Shown in pieces: positions 1-11,303 of a DNA stretch of 64,000 nt. Source of the DNA: Xenoacremonium recifei (Eukaryota; Ascomycota; Sordariomycetes; Hypocreales; Nectriaceae). The translations under genes were made by a program, and so were the position numbers. The notes under the pieces are model-generated. The model did no database searches. It was not told where the DNA came from and worked only from the letters and a program-made list of their open reading frames with translations. Position 1 is the first letter of the stretch, and each line of letters starts with the position of its first letter. The stretch covers positions 310,001 through 374,000 of the forward strand of contig WOFQ01000031.1 in NCBI GenBank assembly GCA_012184525.1. The letters are read 5' to 3'.

Positions 1-1
1 G

Positions 2-594
2 ATCTCGACTTGGAGCACATCAACGAACTACCGCACGATGCCTCCAGGGACCTACACCAAGTCGCTCGGCAGCAGCACTATAGAGGTCATTGTCGTTCCC
101 TCACGCCATACATCAATCCTCATTCCTAGATCTATACCAATTGTTACAGTCACAAAAGCTGTGACAGTGATAGTTGGAGTGTCAACCACGTACACTCCAG
201 CAGCTTTGACAGAGACAACGCTAGCGACAACGACATCAGAAACTCTCCCTGCAGGTTGCCCCCCCGAATGCGACTGCTCCAAGATCAAAGACAAGAATAG
301 CCAAGAGTAAGTCATCAATGTCCTTACAGCGATTAACCTGTGAGATTTTGAATCTACCCATGTGTTGGTTTTTGCTACTCCTCGAGGAGGCAGTGACAAT
401 CAAAAAGCTTGGAAAGACGGAGAAGTAAAAAGCTAACAGAAGAAAGGTTCTTCCAGTGCGTGACGAACCCGGTATGCGAGGCATGCATCCGGTCTGCTCT
501 GACCGCAAGCCAGACCACAACCACGACAACCACCATAAGCGGAGGCCCAACCACCACCGTGGATGTACCCTCCGCTACATTTGGTACTGCCTAG
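2..594 (+). CDS. Ser/Thr-rich, Cys-containing surface-type protein, 5' truncated
   Basis: Not recognised as a named family. The frame is open from the window edge (codons from base 2), so the true start probably lies upstream; an in-frame ATG is at 38. The first exon ends at 306 before GTAAGT. The next segment restarts in frame at about 447, after a CTAAC branch sequence at 433-437, and stops at TAG 592-594. The product is rich in Thr, Ser and Val, has a small Cys cluster on each side of the intron (CPPECDC, then CVTNPVCEAC) and ends in a poly-Thr stretch. This composition is typical of O-glycosylated fungal wall or secreted proteins; that role is inferred. The acceptor position is the least certain part. 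Confidence 0.5.
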
Positions 595-1147
595 GGTGTT
601 AGAAAGAACACATTGGGGAAAGTTGTTTCATTTTAGATGGGAATTTCCTAGGTCATCTTGTTGGGCTGTACGATGTAGATGAGAGAATGGACTTCGAAGC
701 GTTTAAGCTGCATGGATAGGAGTGAATGAGCTGAGGTACTGCTCTCGTTCTCACTAAACGATCATGGAGAGGGAGCTTAAGGCAGGAACAAGTGAAATCG
801 AGACTCAATCGGTTGATTTGAACAGTCATTTTCATTCTTCATGATATTTGAACTGCCATGTTTTCATCCCCAGCCAACACTTACATCCCTTAATATACAA
901 AAGCTGGTTTCTCCTTTTCGTCTTTTACACAGTACACCGAGTATCAATATATTCCCCCAGCCTCCACCCTCCATATCGTATCAAAAATGCTGAGTCTATC
1001 CGTGCATGCTCCCCCAATCTCAAGTTGTGGTGTCCCGTTTACTCGTCTGAAGGTGCCCTCCTCCTCCTCCCCTGCTGTACAATTACAAGTAGATATTATA
1101 GAAAAAAGGGGGTGTGGAGATGTTGGATGCAGGATGAGTTATCGTTC
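595..1147. other. Convergent intergenic stretch
   Basis: This holds the 3' flanks of the surface-protein gene and of TIM50, which point towards each other. There is a CT-rich, AT-leaning patch near 900-960 but no open frame with coding character and no RNA gene that I can see. Confidence 0.5.
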
Positions 1148-2792
1148 TTACGAGTTACCGGCGCTGCCGTCCTTGGGCTTGGGCGTGCCCCAGAGTGAGA
1201 ACGAGCCCATCATGCTGGTCATGGCCTCTTGTTGGGCCTTCTCCATCATCACCTGTTCTTCCTTCAGCCACTTCTCGCCGTTTTCGCGAATCTCCTTCTC
1301 GAGGAGCTCATAGTTTCGCTGTCCACGCTCACGCGCAATATCCTGCAACATCTTGCCCTGTGCGAAAGCTTCCTGGGGGCTGATCTCGCCGTCGGCGGGC
1401 AGCATCATGCTCATGTTGCTGGGCTTCAGACCGAGCAGGTTGCCCAGAGCACCCATGCCTGAGCCGTGCTTGTGCTTGGCCTTCTCGGCTAGTCTTTGGG
1501 CCTCGAATTCCTTTCTGGCGATGGCTTCTCTTCGGGCGAACTCCTTGGGGATATTCTTGCCCTCAAAGGACTTCAGGACCTTTCGGACATCTGCGTATTG
1601 CATCGTGTGAATGTACTCGAGGAAGGGAATCAGGCCAACGAGCTCCTTGTCGCTGGGATCTCCCTTCCAAGGATCAAGGATAATGGCGTTCTCGGGCTGG
1701 TTGCGTACGTGCTTGGCGTTGGTGTCAATGATGATGACTTTGGAGAGGTCTCGGTTCAGGTAGGAGAGATCCTTCATTTTGTTAGTTACGATGGAAACTT
1801 AAAGCGAACCTCAGGTGAGTCTGGCTTACCTTGACAATCTCACCATCCTGGTACTTGGTCGCTTCACGGTAGAGCGGCCACATGATGAAGCGGAAGGGGT
1901 CCAACTTTCTCACGACGGGCTCGCCAGTAGCGAAGGGGACAGAGGTGAACAGAACAAGCTCGTAGTACTGGCTGAGATATCGGATGAAATAATCGATACC
2001 AGGACGCTTGGCGACTCTCCAGCCATGGTCGCGGGACCACTCACTGTGGATGAGCAGGTCGTCCAAGCTGATGCAGAGGGTGTAGGGTCGCTCGAAGCTC
2101 GGGTCGGGGTCGGGAAGCAGCTTCGAAAACGAGGGCTCTTGGTAGTAGGTGACAGAATCCGTCATGCGAGCCTTAGCACGGTTCCACCAGTTGCCTGGGC
2201 CGCCGCCGTTGGGGATGTCAGGGAATCGCTCAGCCTCGATGGCATCATCCCAGTCTCGGCCCATGTATAGAACTCCGGCGACGGAACCACCAGCCGCAGC
2301 CATGAGCATGAATCTCGTCCACCACTTTCGATTCCGTTCGCTGGTTGAGACGTACGAAGAGTCGCGGCGGTCGCGGCTGTAGTCGTCCTCGTCGACCTGC
2401 GTTAGCGAGGATCCGGACTTCTTGGCCTTCTCCTCCATCTCGTATGCGAAAGTCGAGGGAATACCCTGGGTCAGGTCGGGCAGCTTGTCGAAGGGTATTT
2501 GCTCGCCCTCCTTGGGCGCATCAGCGGGAGTCTGATCTTCGGCGTTGCGGATGCTCTCCTCGCTGCCGGGCTCCGTTGAGCTGGGTTTCGATTCCGACAA
2601 ATTGGGCTCTGAGGGCTTCTGCTGGTTGAAGGCAGGTCGATCTACGCCTCCTTTCTTCTTGGAATAAGCTCGGATCGCAGCTGAGACGGATACAGGCGCT
2701 GGTCGAGCTCGGAGGACGGGAGCGACGACAGGCCGCGCGAGACGGGCAGCTGTCAAGCCCAGACGCGGGGCCTGGGCCAGTCGAGAGAGCAT
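1148..2792 (-). CDS. TIM50: TIM50, mitochondrial import inner membrane translocase subunit
   Basis: This is the receptor subunit of the TIM23 complex; it hands presequence proteins from TOM to TIM23 in the inner membrane. There are two exons, 2792-1830 and 1771-1148, joined across a GTAAGC...CTAAC...AG intron, giving 528 residues. Residues 1-42 form an Arg/Ala-rich presequence ending near AIRAYS. One membrane helix lies at about 161-178. An FCP1/HAD-like domain starts at about 236, with WRVAKRPGIDYFIRYLSQYY typical of fungal Tim50. The phosphatase DxDx(T/V) motif is degenerate (SLDDL, 242-246), as in other Tim50 proteins. The splice restores the family sequence VKDLSYLNRDLSKVIIID. The C-terminal quarter is charged and probably helical. 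Identification is firm. Confidence 0.96.
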
Positions 2793-3699
2793 GATGGGAG
2801 GATGGAAAGATGATGGAAAAGAGAGACAAGAATGAGCAGCAGCTAACTAAAGCGCTGCGCTGGAATTGATGGTACAATTAACACGTTATGAGGCAGCTTT
2901 TGCCAGCACAAGGTTGGTCTGATGATGCTCCGCCATCGCTTCGCGCCGGTGCTGTCGAAAAAATCGGACGGGTCCGGGATAGGCCGAAGTTTAAGCGGAA
3001 AGAGCCCCCCACTCGGGCTTTCTCATTCGCCGATGTCGTCATGTGTTTGAGAGGGGCAAGTGATTGGTGGACGGCGGCCTTACGTGAGCAATCGGCAAGT
3101 GTGGGGTAGGCAACTCACGTGCCACCCCCAATCCTCTGGGGGGTCTTGAAGGCTCGGACTCGACTTCATGGATGGCATGGATTAGCGATTGAGTCGTGCC
3201 CTCATCCTTCCCCTCACCAGACTGCGAGATCCCCTTTCCCCTTACCCGGCCCGACGCTGCAATACCTCCTCATCTTTGCCAATAAAATCCCGCGCTCGAC
3301 GATTTTTATTCACCTCCTGCGACTCTTTGCGCCTCGACTGAATTAGATATCCGCGATGATTCCTGCGTGCGCTGCATTCTAGAGGGTGGCTTTCGTCTGC
3401 TTTGGGGATTCGCAATGGCACCACCCTCTATGACAAGCCTCGTCGTTCGAGACCTTCCGCAAATCGCCCGACACCTTCCACGAACTGTCAGGGCGCAATT
3501 TCCTTGAAGTCGAGTTGAACCGGGGTTCGGACGAACGAAGATTGGAAAACTTCATACCGCTCCTACAACCAAAGTCTTCAATTTGTTTCGCCACTTACTC
3601 GAAACCTACCATCACTACTTGCACACCAGCCTGCAACATATCTACGATTTACGATACATATATCCATTACTCTTTACAGCGATAAAACATATAACCATA
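2793..3699. promoter_or_regulatory. Divergent promoter region, TIM50 / 2EXR protein
   Basis: About 900 bases separate the two divergent start codons. The right half is CT-rich, as in many fungal leaders, and the last 100 bases are rich in CATA/CATC repeats. The frame of the right-hand gene stays open upstream to a TTG at 3583 without an ATG. No other gene is seen. Confidence 0.4.
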
Positions 3700-4662
3700 A
3701 TGGCTCGACGACCTAGTAGATCCTCCGGTGCCCGGCCTGCGAGAGTCCTCCGCATCACCGCGCCGGTGTCTCGAACGGCAGCACAGGCACCGGCAACCGC
3801 TTCCGCCACAGCTGTCACAGACGACGATGTGAACAAGCTCTCCATCGCCTCCCTCACCCTCGACACGCCGCTATTTCCTCTCCAACCGCCACCGCGAGCA
3901 CGCCGAGTCCCGGCCACGCCCTTTCACTTCCTCTCTCTGCCGTCGGAGATTCGGCTTAGGATCTACGGACACTACTTCGGCGACATCAACGGCGTCCTTG
4001 ACCTCGGGCCCGACAACCAGAAGCGCATCCACGGCCGCCTGCGCCTCATGCGTGTCTGCAAGCAGGTTCACGATGAGGCAACGCACTTCTTCTACAGTAC
4101 CCGGACATTCCGCATCTTCCCTACATACCCGGGCAAATACTTCAAGAGTAAGCGGCCTTTGCTGTCCAAGCTCAAGCCGCAGCAGCGCGACTGCCTCACA
4201 TCGCTCGAATTGCGACTCGGGCCTGGGTGGAATGCTCCGCCGCACGGCTGGGCTGTCAAGCCTCTCCTGGGACTGAATGAGTGCATCTGCGTGAAGCAGC
4301 TCAACGTCTTCGTCGAGTGCGATCCCAGCGATAACGCCTTCAAGGGATTCCGTCGATCCGAAGGCTTCTACGAGGGTTTCAGCAGCAATTTGCTGCAGGA
4401 CGTGCTCAACGAGCTGCCAAACGTCGAGGCGGTGCAGTTCGATGCGTACTCCAGCGTCCGCAAGTCAGGGGCTATGCTTCAGGCGTTGATAGAGGTCGCG
4501 AACGAGGCTGGGCTACCGCTGCGTTGGGGTCCGGAGCGAGGCTGGACCGATGAGGATGAGGATGAGAGCTTGATAGTTACTGGCGTTGGGGTTTCAATGA
4601 GTGCTTCATCTTATGCGTCTATGATGTTTCAACATCACGGCGAGATGTTGACTGCGGCGTAA
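3700..4662 (+). CDS. 2EXR/F-box-like domain protein, unknown function
   Basis: One uninterrupted frame of 320 residues. ATG 3700 is chosen because the upstream in-frame extension has no ATG. Residues 1-45 are a basic, low-complexity Ala/Ser/Thr tail. At 76-93 comes FHFLSLPSEIRLRIYGHYF, the hallmark of the large fungal 2EXR / F-box-like family. The rest is the usual pattern of these proteins: RLMRVCKQVHDEATHFFYSTRTFRI (split over about 125-150), then alternating helices and strands. Members are abundant in filamentous ascomycetes and mostly uncharacterised; some may be F-box adaptors, but a role in ubiquitination is not shown here. The C-terminus has an acidic DEDEDES patch. Confidence 0.75.
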   Translation: MARRPSRSSGARPARVLRITAPVSRTAAQAPATASATAVTDDDVNKLSIASLTLDTPLFPLQPPPRARRVPATPFHFLSLPSEIRLRIYGHYFGDINGVLDLGPDNQKRIHGRLRLMRVCKQVHDEATHFFYSTRTFRIFPTYPGKYFKSKRPLLSKLKPQQRDCLTSLELRLGPGWNAPPHGWAVKPLLGLNECICVKQLNVFVECDPSDNAFKGFRRSEGFYEGFSSNLLQDVLNELPNVEAVQFDAYSSVRKSGAMLQALIEVANEAGLPLRWGPERGWTDEDEDESLIVTGVGVSMSASSYASMMFQHHGEMLTAA

Positions 4663-4898
4663 AGCGGATTTTGCTTGCACACGATGGAATGATATTCACG
4701 GGCGCTTTGAGGATAGCGCTCTCACGTCTTTGTTTTGGAATAGCATAGCAATTATATACTGGTTCGATCAACTATCAATCGCTTCTCTCCGATCTTGATG
4801 GTATCTGCCGGCGATTCTAGATCCCTCCTATTATTCCTTTCCCCCTCCTGATTCGAACAGGCCCGTAAGACACCCCTTGCTACCTCCTCAACTCAGTT

Positions 4899-6196
4899 TC
4901 ACTGCGCACCTAGTAAGGCCAGCGCATTTCGCAACTCCTGGACTGCAGTGGGAACATCCTCGAAGTTCAGCGCCGATATCGCCCACTTGGCGTGCTTCTG
5001 CGCCTGGTTGATATCTTTCCGATTCGGCACAAATCCCGTTGGCACAGGAGCTGGCGCGGGAACCGGGGCCGCAGGAGGAGGTTGGGCGTAAGTCGGAGGA
5101 GTGGGCTGTTGCGCAACTGGTGGAGGAGGATGAGAAGCAGTCGGGATACTGGGTGCGGTCCAGGCTGGTGCGGTGGGCGGACTGAGAGGAGGCGGCGCAA
5201 ACTGCGGAGGAAGCTTTGTCGGGATCTGGGGGGAGGGCTGGGGAGGAATTTGAGGCGCAGCCGGTGCGGGAGCGTCAACGGGTTGCGGAGGAGGAGCTGG
5301 AGGAGGAGGCAACCCAGACATCGCGGGAGAGGGCGTTCCGCTCAGGGGCGACGGAACGAAGGGCTCAGGAGCGCGAGGCGTCGCAGGGAAGTATCCCTCC
5401 TGTTCGGCTGGGGGTTGCGGAGGGGGCGCATCGATGAATGTTGGAACACTTGGTTCCCCGGCATCTGGAGCATCCTCTACAGATACAGGCTGCGGTGCCG
5501 ACGGACCGGACAGTTCCTGAACATCTGGGTCATTGGGATCGAGCGCGGCCTCAGGCTCGGGCTCGGGGCGGTTGGGGTTCGACTCGTTGGGATCTTTGCC
5601 TTCGCGGATGGCCTTTAGGATGCGCGCGGCGTTCCACTTGGCGAACTTGATCTTCTGAAGCGTCTCAGCGTCGGGCGTGCCCCATTCATGTGTGAGATCG
5701 AAGAAGGTCGCTGCCGCATCGAAGGTATCGGCTGTTTGTCTGGTGATCCAACGATTAGCCGTCTGTCTTCGCCTGATTGTTGAAGCTGATAGCCAATCCT
5801 ACCTTGTTACTTTGTTTGCGCGCATGGTCCGCTCGGCTCGTTCGAAGGTCTGCTGTGCAAACTGCTCGACGTATGCCTGGCCGGCGGTGTTATCTATAAT
5901 GGCGTCGTCGTCGGGGCGCTCTGCCTTTGCGGCCTCGAGGCGCTCGAGCAGCATCTTTGTGTAGTTGAAGGCTTCATCGTCGGTCGTGTGTAGACTCTTG
6001 CTGACAATTTGGTTTACGGCATGGTAGTCGCCTGGTAATGCCGCATCATAAGTCGCATGCCCAGAATGGAGATAGAATAGAATCAGAACTCACACCAGTA
6101 GGCGATGGCTGGCTTGATGGTTCTCAGCTGATTCGCGCGGTTGATGAACCGGCTGACCTCTGGGGTCTTCAAAGCCGGCGGGAGTGGCTCTGCCAT
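4899..6196 (-). CDS. VTA1: VTA1, ESCRT-associated Vps4 cofactor
   Basis: Vta1/LIP5 activates the Vps4 ATPase that disassembles ESCRT-III on endosomes. Three exons, 6196-6094, 6031-5803 and 5739-4899, give 390 residues; both introns have good sites and the frame closes. The N-terminal tandem-MIT-like domain (about 1-165) starts MAEPLPPALKTPEVSRFI and includes IKFAKWNAARILKAIREGKDP. A Pro/Ala-rich linker fills roughly 215-345. The last 40 residues, including INQAQKHAKWAISALNFEDV, are the VSL dimerisation/Vps4-binding helix pair. The poly-Pro linker is encoded by GC-rich repetitive sequence, which creates long artificial frames on the other strand. Confidence 0.95.
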
Positions 6197-6673
6197 GTTG
6201 TTGAACTGTTGGCTGCCTCGCTGGCCCAAGCTGGACTCTGAGATGGTAGCCTTGCTAGGTCTACTCTTTGGGATGGCTGGTGTTTGCTGGAGACATGGCA
6301 GCCTTCCCTTCCCCCACCACGGGCCGATTGACGTAACTCCCAGCCTCTCAACAGGTGCTGCTGCTGCGCCACAAAATCCCTCCAATTCCCCCAGATTCTG
6401 GCAAGCCCCGCTGGCACTTCTAGCTCGTGCCACCCGTGGCGCAAGCTGTCCTAATCGAAATATCTGTGCGCCTTCCGAGATTCTCCAAGACCAGAATGTG
6501 TCAGCGTGGCCTTTTCACTGAGAATAGAAACTTGCCAGCTTGCAACAATCGAGTGAGGCCGCAAGGGCAGGACAAAGAGAGCCTCTCTTTCGCCTCGTAT
6601 TTTCTCTCATTCTAATACATCACGATTGATTCAGACTACTTTCGGTCAATTTAAATTCTTAGCTTCGTCCAAG
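6197..6673. promoter_or_regulatory. Divergent promoter, VTA1 / PDI-like gene
   Basis: A 477-base gap between divergent starts. It has CT-rich runs near 6590-6615 on the PDI side. No additional gene is seen. Confidence 0.4.
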
Positions 6674-8272
6674 ATGCACAACCCCGCCATCCTCACTGCG
6701 CTGACAGCCGCGCTGGCTGTTCTGCCTGGGACGTATGGCTTCTACACCAAGACCTCACCTGTTCTGCAGGTCACCGCGAAGACTTATGACAAGCTAATTG
6801 CCAAGTCCGGGTACACATCTGTAAGCAATGGAGAATGTTTCCCTCCTGGAGCAATTCTGTCCCACTTACACGGCTTTTAGATCGTCGAGTTCTACGCTCC
6901 CTGGTGTGGCCACTGTCAGAACCTCAAGCCCGCCTACGAAAAGGCCGCCAAACAGCTAGATGGCCTAGCCAAAGTTGCTGCCGTGGATTGCGACGATGCC
7001 GACAACCAGCCGCTCTGCTCAGCCATGGGAATTAAGGGATTCCCTACGCTGAAGATTGTGCGTCCCAGCAAGACTGGCGGCCAGCCCGTGGTCGAGGATT
7101 ACCAAGGCCAGCGCACCACCAACGCCATCGTCGAGGCCGTGGCCAGCAAGATCAATAACTATGTCACGCGGGTTGCGGATAAGGATCTCGATGAATTCCT
7201 GGAGGGCGACAAGCCCAAGGCGATTCTGTTCTCAGAGAAGGGCACCACCAGCGCTCTGATCCGAAGCATTGCCATTGACTTCCTTGATGTCATCTCAGTT
7301 GCTCAGATCCGGTCCAAGGAGAAGAGTGCGGTGGAGAAGTTTGGCATCACCAAGTTCCCAACCCTGGTGTTGATTCCTGGCGAGGGCAAGGAAACCGTTG
7401 TCTACGAGGGAGAGCTAAAGAAGAAGGAAATGGTCGAGTTCCTCTCTCAAGCAGGCACACCGAAGACCGACTCAGCACCTACTAACGGCAAAGCTAAGAA
7501 GGAAGCCAAAAAGGACAAGAAGAAGGACAAGAAGGAAAAGAAGTCGACTGAGTCTGCAGAGGAGAAACAGAGCACTACGCAAGAACCGGAAGAGTCGACA
7601 AGCTCAGAGACTGTGGCCGCCGCGACCGATATTCCTATTGCTACTATCACTACCGAGGAGAAGCTGATTCAGGAATGCTTGAGCAAGGGCTCTCACACCT
7701 GCGTCCTCGTCTTTGCCCCAGAGCAAGGCTCCGAGACTGGCGAGCACGCCGTGGCCGCCCTGTCGCATCTTAACACCAAGTACATCCAGGGCAAACGCCA
7801 TCTCTTCCCATTCTTCTCCATCCCAAGCGAGAGCGAGGCTGCCTCAACCCTGCCCGGACAGCTTGAGCTCAAGGGCGAGGTCAACATGATTGCAATCAAC
7901 TCCAGGCGATCGTGGTGGAAGCAGTACGAGGGCGACTTCAGTCTTCAGAGTGTCGAGAGCTGGATCGACGCTATTCGTATGGGTGAAGGTGCCAAGAAGA
8001 AGCTTCCCAAGGATGTCCTCAGCGCTCCCGCCGAAACCGAGGAGTCAGCCTCTGAGCCAACCCAGGCCACCGACCCCGAGCCCGAGGTCGAGACCGAAGC
8101 CACGAAGCCCGAGGCTGATACTCAGGTTCCCAAGGTTGACGTCGAGGAGGAAGCAACTGAGGCTAGCACCGAGGCTGAAACGGCCGTCCCAGAGCCCGAG
8201 GCGGAACCTGAAGCAGAGCCCGAGACTGCGGCTTCGGACACGGAGGAGAAAATTGTGCATGAAGATTTGTAA
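6674..8272 (+). CDS. ER protein disulfide isomerase-like protein, one CGHC thioredoxin domain
   Basis: Two exons, 6674-6820 and 6881-8272 (GTAAGC/TTTTAG intron), encode 512 residues. A signal peptide covers about 1-19. The first thioredoxin domain carries the redox site WCGHC (Cys58/Cys61) and the cis-Pro motif GFPTLK. A second thioredoxin-like fold without a CxxC follows (LVFAPEQG..., ISIPSESEA-type region). Between them is a Lys-rich segment at about 252-272, and the C-terminal 120 residues are Glu/Pro/Thr-rich. The protein ends HEDL, a plausible variant of the HDEL retention signal. The layout resembles fungal PDI family members related to Mpd1/PDIA6. It would form and shuffle disulfides in the ER; client specificity is unknown. 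Confidence 0.88.
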
Positions 8273-8437
8273 GGGTATCTTGCAGTTATGCTGTCGAACC
8301 TTGGTTGTTAGTATTGTACCGTAGCTTGAAGGAAAGGAAAAAGAAAACTGACAACGGGGGAGTGGAGGGCGTACCTGTACAGTATTGCCAAAAATGCAAC
8401 CAAAATATGAATTTTAACCAACGCCTTGAATGTGACC

Positions 8438-9296
8438 CTACTCATCCAAATCCATGCCCATCGCGTCACTCCTTTGAACAGCTCCTTCTCGCACCATAGT
8501 AGCTCCCTTCTCTTTAACGATGTTGTCCAGGAACTGCTTCACTTGCTTGCAACCGTCGATACCAACAACAAGCATACCCTCTAACCGGCTGACCTGCACA
8601 CGGCTCTCGCATACGAGCACTGCGACTCGATCGCTGTCGCCAACAGTCGCTACCGTTAAGAAGGGCAATTCTTGCTCCTCCTGGTTGTTCAAATCGAGCA
8701 GAGGATCGGCAGTGTCGTCTCCGGCGGCATACGTGGAGGTCGAGCCAGCTGTACAAGCAGCAATGTAGTCGGTCATGGGGATACCGGCGTCGATGAGAGC
8801 GAGGGTCGTGGCGTTGATGAGGGCAGCGAGCAGCGAGCCATCTTGCGAGAGAACGTGAAGGGAGATAGTGATGGAGGAATGCGGGAAGAGATGTGTGTGC
8901 AGGTTGTCGGTTAGCATCTGGGCAATCGTCATTTCGATCTCTTGGATGCGTCTGTGCCGTTCAGTTAGCATTTCAGAGGTGTCATGACATACATAACACC
9001 TACTTGTCGTTTCGCCCTCGTTTCCGTCGGTCAACCGTAGAGAAACCCGCGACGACAACATTGACATTGATCGCCGCAGCATCCTTCTGTGTTGCCTGCC
9101 CAGCGCGGCGTTGCTGCTGCTGTTCTGAAGGTCCCGTCACGACACACATGACCTTGGTGTGTCCCATCTCGAGATATGAAGAGCCATCGGCGGCATCCTG
9201 AGTGCGGATCTGGGCATGTAGCCGACGCAGCTCATTCCAGCGCCGGCCGTCGACGCGCAGCAGCGCTAGCGAGTATGTCGAGGTGTCCAAGGGCAT
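8438..9296 (-). CDS. SKI6: Exosome core subunit SKI6/RRP41 (RNase PH fold)
   Basis: A subunit of the hexameric RNase PH ring of the RNA exosome, in nucleus and cytoplasm. Two exons, 9296-9004 and 8951-8438, with a GTAGGT donor and CTAAC branch, give 268 residues, the usual size. The start MPLDTSTYSLALLRVDGRRW and the following EMGHTKVMCVVTGP are typical of Rrp41. The RNase PH core continues with SSITISLHVLSQDGSLLAALINATTLAL (split) and GIPMTDYIAA. An inserted Gln run (EQQQQRRAGQ) lies between strands, as is common in fungi. Eukaryotic Rrp41 is catalytically inactive and structural, so degradation would come from Rrp44/Rrp6. Confidence 0.95.
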
Positions 9297-10280
9297 CGTG
9301 ATCGGGGCTGCGGCGTGTGCGATGCCTTATGAGCGCGGGGAGGGATAGCTAGGATAACTTAGACAGGGAAAAAGCTGCAGTCGAGATATCGACAATGGAG
9401 GTGAATGGTGGGGGAAATTTTCAGATTGGAGGGGTGGGGCAGCCGTGGCTGGAGCTATCAGCCCCAAAGACCCGCCCGCGTGCATGAGGCACCAACAAGT
9501 ACCTCCTGCGCCATTGAATGAGGTGAGGTACCTCCATGATTAGTAGCAAAGCGATCGCTGCTGGGACTTCGGTAGCGCCATGTGGCTCCTCGCAGGAGGG
9601 GCATTTGCTGCTTGGCGCTATCGGATTAACCTCTCCGAGCCCGCACCAATCAATGACGGTAAACCCGCGTCGGGTTTAGAATATCCGCATGCTTCTATCA
9701 CCGAGACCATTTGCTGGCTTTGGCATCGCGCTGAGCAGATCTCCGATGGCAGCGGGGCCTCGCCATTGCCTCGCAAGCCTCGCCATTGCTTTATTGCCGT
9801 TGCCGTCATCAGGGAAGTTTCAGCAGAGCCCTAACGCCCTATCAGCTCGCCAGCTTCGGCGAACCGCCCCCGGGAGCTATCCACCACCAACGGAGATCCG
9901 TGGCCCGCATAGCGCTGTAAGTCCGCGCGAGCGATGCCTGTGGTGATGGAGATTGGAGACCAGCGAGACAGGCCCGATGGGCGTTGGAGAAACAGGTGAG
10001 GCATCTGGCCACGGAGCTTAGGGACTTTCGGAGCGCCGTTGGACGAGACTGAACTTACATGTGGGTGACGCCCGAATGCGGTTGTACGCCCGCTGCATGT
10101 CTCTGATATAAAAGACCGATGCTGCTGCTCGGATTGGGCTTCTGATATCATCAACATCGTCATCACTCCTCACTTGTGTCTTGCAGACCTTAAGCTTATC
10201 TACTCCAACACCAAGATCTTCTTAATTGAACAACATCGAGTCTTTAACTAACAACGAACATAAACACCAACACTCTCACA
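9297..10280. promoter_or_regulatory. Divergent promoter, SKI6 / alcohol dehydrogenase
   Basis: About 980 bases. On the dehydrogenase side there is a TATA-like box and a pyrimidine- and CAA-rich leader immediately before the ATG. Several imperfect direct repeats such as CCTCGCCATTGC occur twice near 9757-9790. No gene is seen. Confidence 0.45.
10107..10114 (+). promoter_or_regulatory. TATA box of the zinc alcohol dehydrogenase gene
   Basis: TATAAAAG lies 167 bases before the ATG at 10281 and is followed by a CT/CA-rich untranslated leader, the arrangement of strongly expressed fungal metabolic genes. Confidence 0.55.
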
Positions 10281-11303
10281 ATGGCTTCTCTTCCGAAGAC
10301 TTATAAGGCCGTCGTCCTCGATAAGGCCAACAGCGGCTTCAAGCTCTCCGATGTCGAGCTCAAGCACCCCGCCCGCGGCCAAGTCCTCGTCAAGACCCTT
10401 GCCTGTGGCGTCTGCTTCTCTGACGTTGGCCTGGCTGGCGGCCACTTCGGCGACGTCTTCCCCCGTGTCCCTGGCCACGAGCTGATTGGCGAGATCGTCG
10501 AGGTTGGCGAGGGTGTTACCAACTTCAAGGTGGGCGCGCGAGTCGGCGGCCCCTGGCACGGTGGTCATGACGGCCAGTGCCGCCAGTGCCAACGCTCGCA
10601 GTTCCAGATGTGCGAGAACGCTGTCATCAACGGTGTGAACTCGGATGGTGGCTTCGCTGAGTACGTGTTGCTGCGATCTGAGGCCGCTGTGCGCATTCCT
10701 GACGGCATCGATGCCGCTGAGGCTGCTCCCCTTCTCTGTGCCGGTGTCACTGTCTTCAACGGTGTTCGCAAGCTAGGCGTCCCCCAGGGTGCGCTGATTG
10801 CTGTCCAAGGCCTGGGCGGTCTCGGTCACCTGGCGGTTCAGTTCTGCAACAAGATGGGTTATGAAGTCGTTGCTCTGTCTTCGGGCGACGACAAGGCCGA
10901 CTTTGCCAAGCAATTGGGCGCTCACCACTACATCAACAGCAAGACCAAGGACGTTGCTGCTGAGCTGATGAAGCTGGGTGGCGCAGAGATCATCATTCAG
11001 ACTGCTCCCAACCCTGCCCTGGTCTCTCCCCTCATCGGCGGCCTGGCTGTTGGCGGCAAGCTCCTCTCCCTTGCTCCTGTTGGCCCCGTTGAGATCGACA
11101 CCGTCGCTCTGGTTGTCAAGGGCGCCAGCGTCCACGGCTGGCCCAGTGGCCATGCTCTCGACAGCGAGGAGGCTATCCGGTTTGCCATGGTGCACGGTGT
11201 CAAATGTATGATCGAGAAGTACTCCTTCTCAGATGTGCAGAAGGCCGTCGATGATCTGGTTGCGGGTAAGCCTCGCTTCAGGAATGTCCTGGTCATGCAG
11301 TAA
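10281..11303 (+). CDS. Zinc-dependent alcohol dehydrogenase (medium-chain, GroES-like)
   Basis: Intronless, 340 residues. It oxidises an alcohol or reduces an aldehyde with NAD(P). Catalytic zinc ligands are visible: Cys45 (CGVCFSD), His66/Glu67 (PGHE) and Cys153. The structural zinc loop HDGQCRQCQRSQFQMC keeps three cysteines (100, 103, 111), with His-Asp where the first Cys usually sits, a known subgroup pattern. The usual proton-relay His after Cys45 is Phe. The Rossmann motif GLGGLGHLA is at about 178-186. Codon choice is strongly biased to C-ending codons, and with the TATA box and leader this suggests high expression. There is no signal peptide, so it is probably cytosolic. The substrate cannot be named; ethanol/short alcohols or aromatic aldehydes are possible. 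Confidence 0.88.
   Translation: MASLPKTYKAVVLDKANSGFKLSDVELKHPARGQVLVKTLACGVCFSDVGLAGGHFGDVFPRVPGHELIGEIVEVGEGVTNFKVGARVGGPWHGGHDGQCRQCQRSQFQMCENAVINGVNSDGGFAEYVLLRSEAAVRIPDGIDAAEAAPLLCAGVTVFNGVRKLGVPQGALIAVQGLGGLGHLAVQFCNKMGYEVVALSSGDDKADFAKQLGAHHYINSKTKDVAAELMKLGGAEIIIQTAPNPALVSPLIGGLAVGGKLLSLAPVGPVEIDTVALVVKGASVHGWPSGHALDSEEAIRFAMVHGVKCMIEKYSFSDVQKAVDDLVAGKPRFRNVLVMQ

Noticed and set aside
4992..5618. Long plus-strand open frame opposite VTA1 (208 codons, Arg-rich)
   Set aside because: It mirrors the GC-rich, Pro-coding linker of VTA1; no ATG context, domain or codon bias supports it.
5690..5745. Possible frameshift in VTA1 exon 3
   Set aside because: Re-reading the bases around 5700 showed the frame is continuous and exon 3 starts at 5739; the apparent shift was a reading error.
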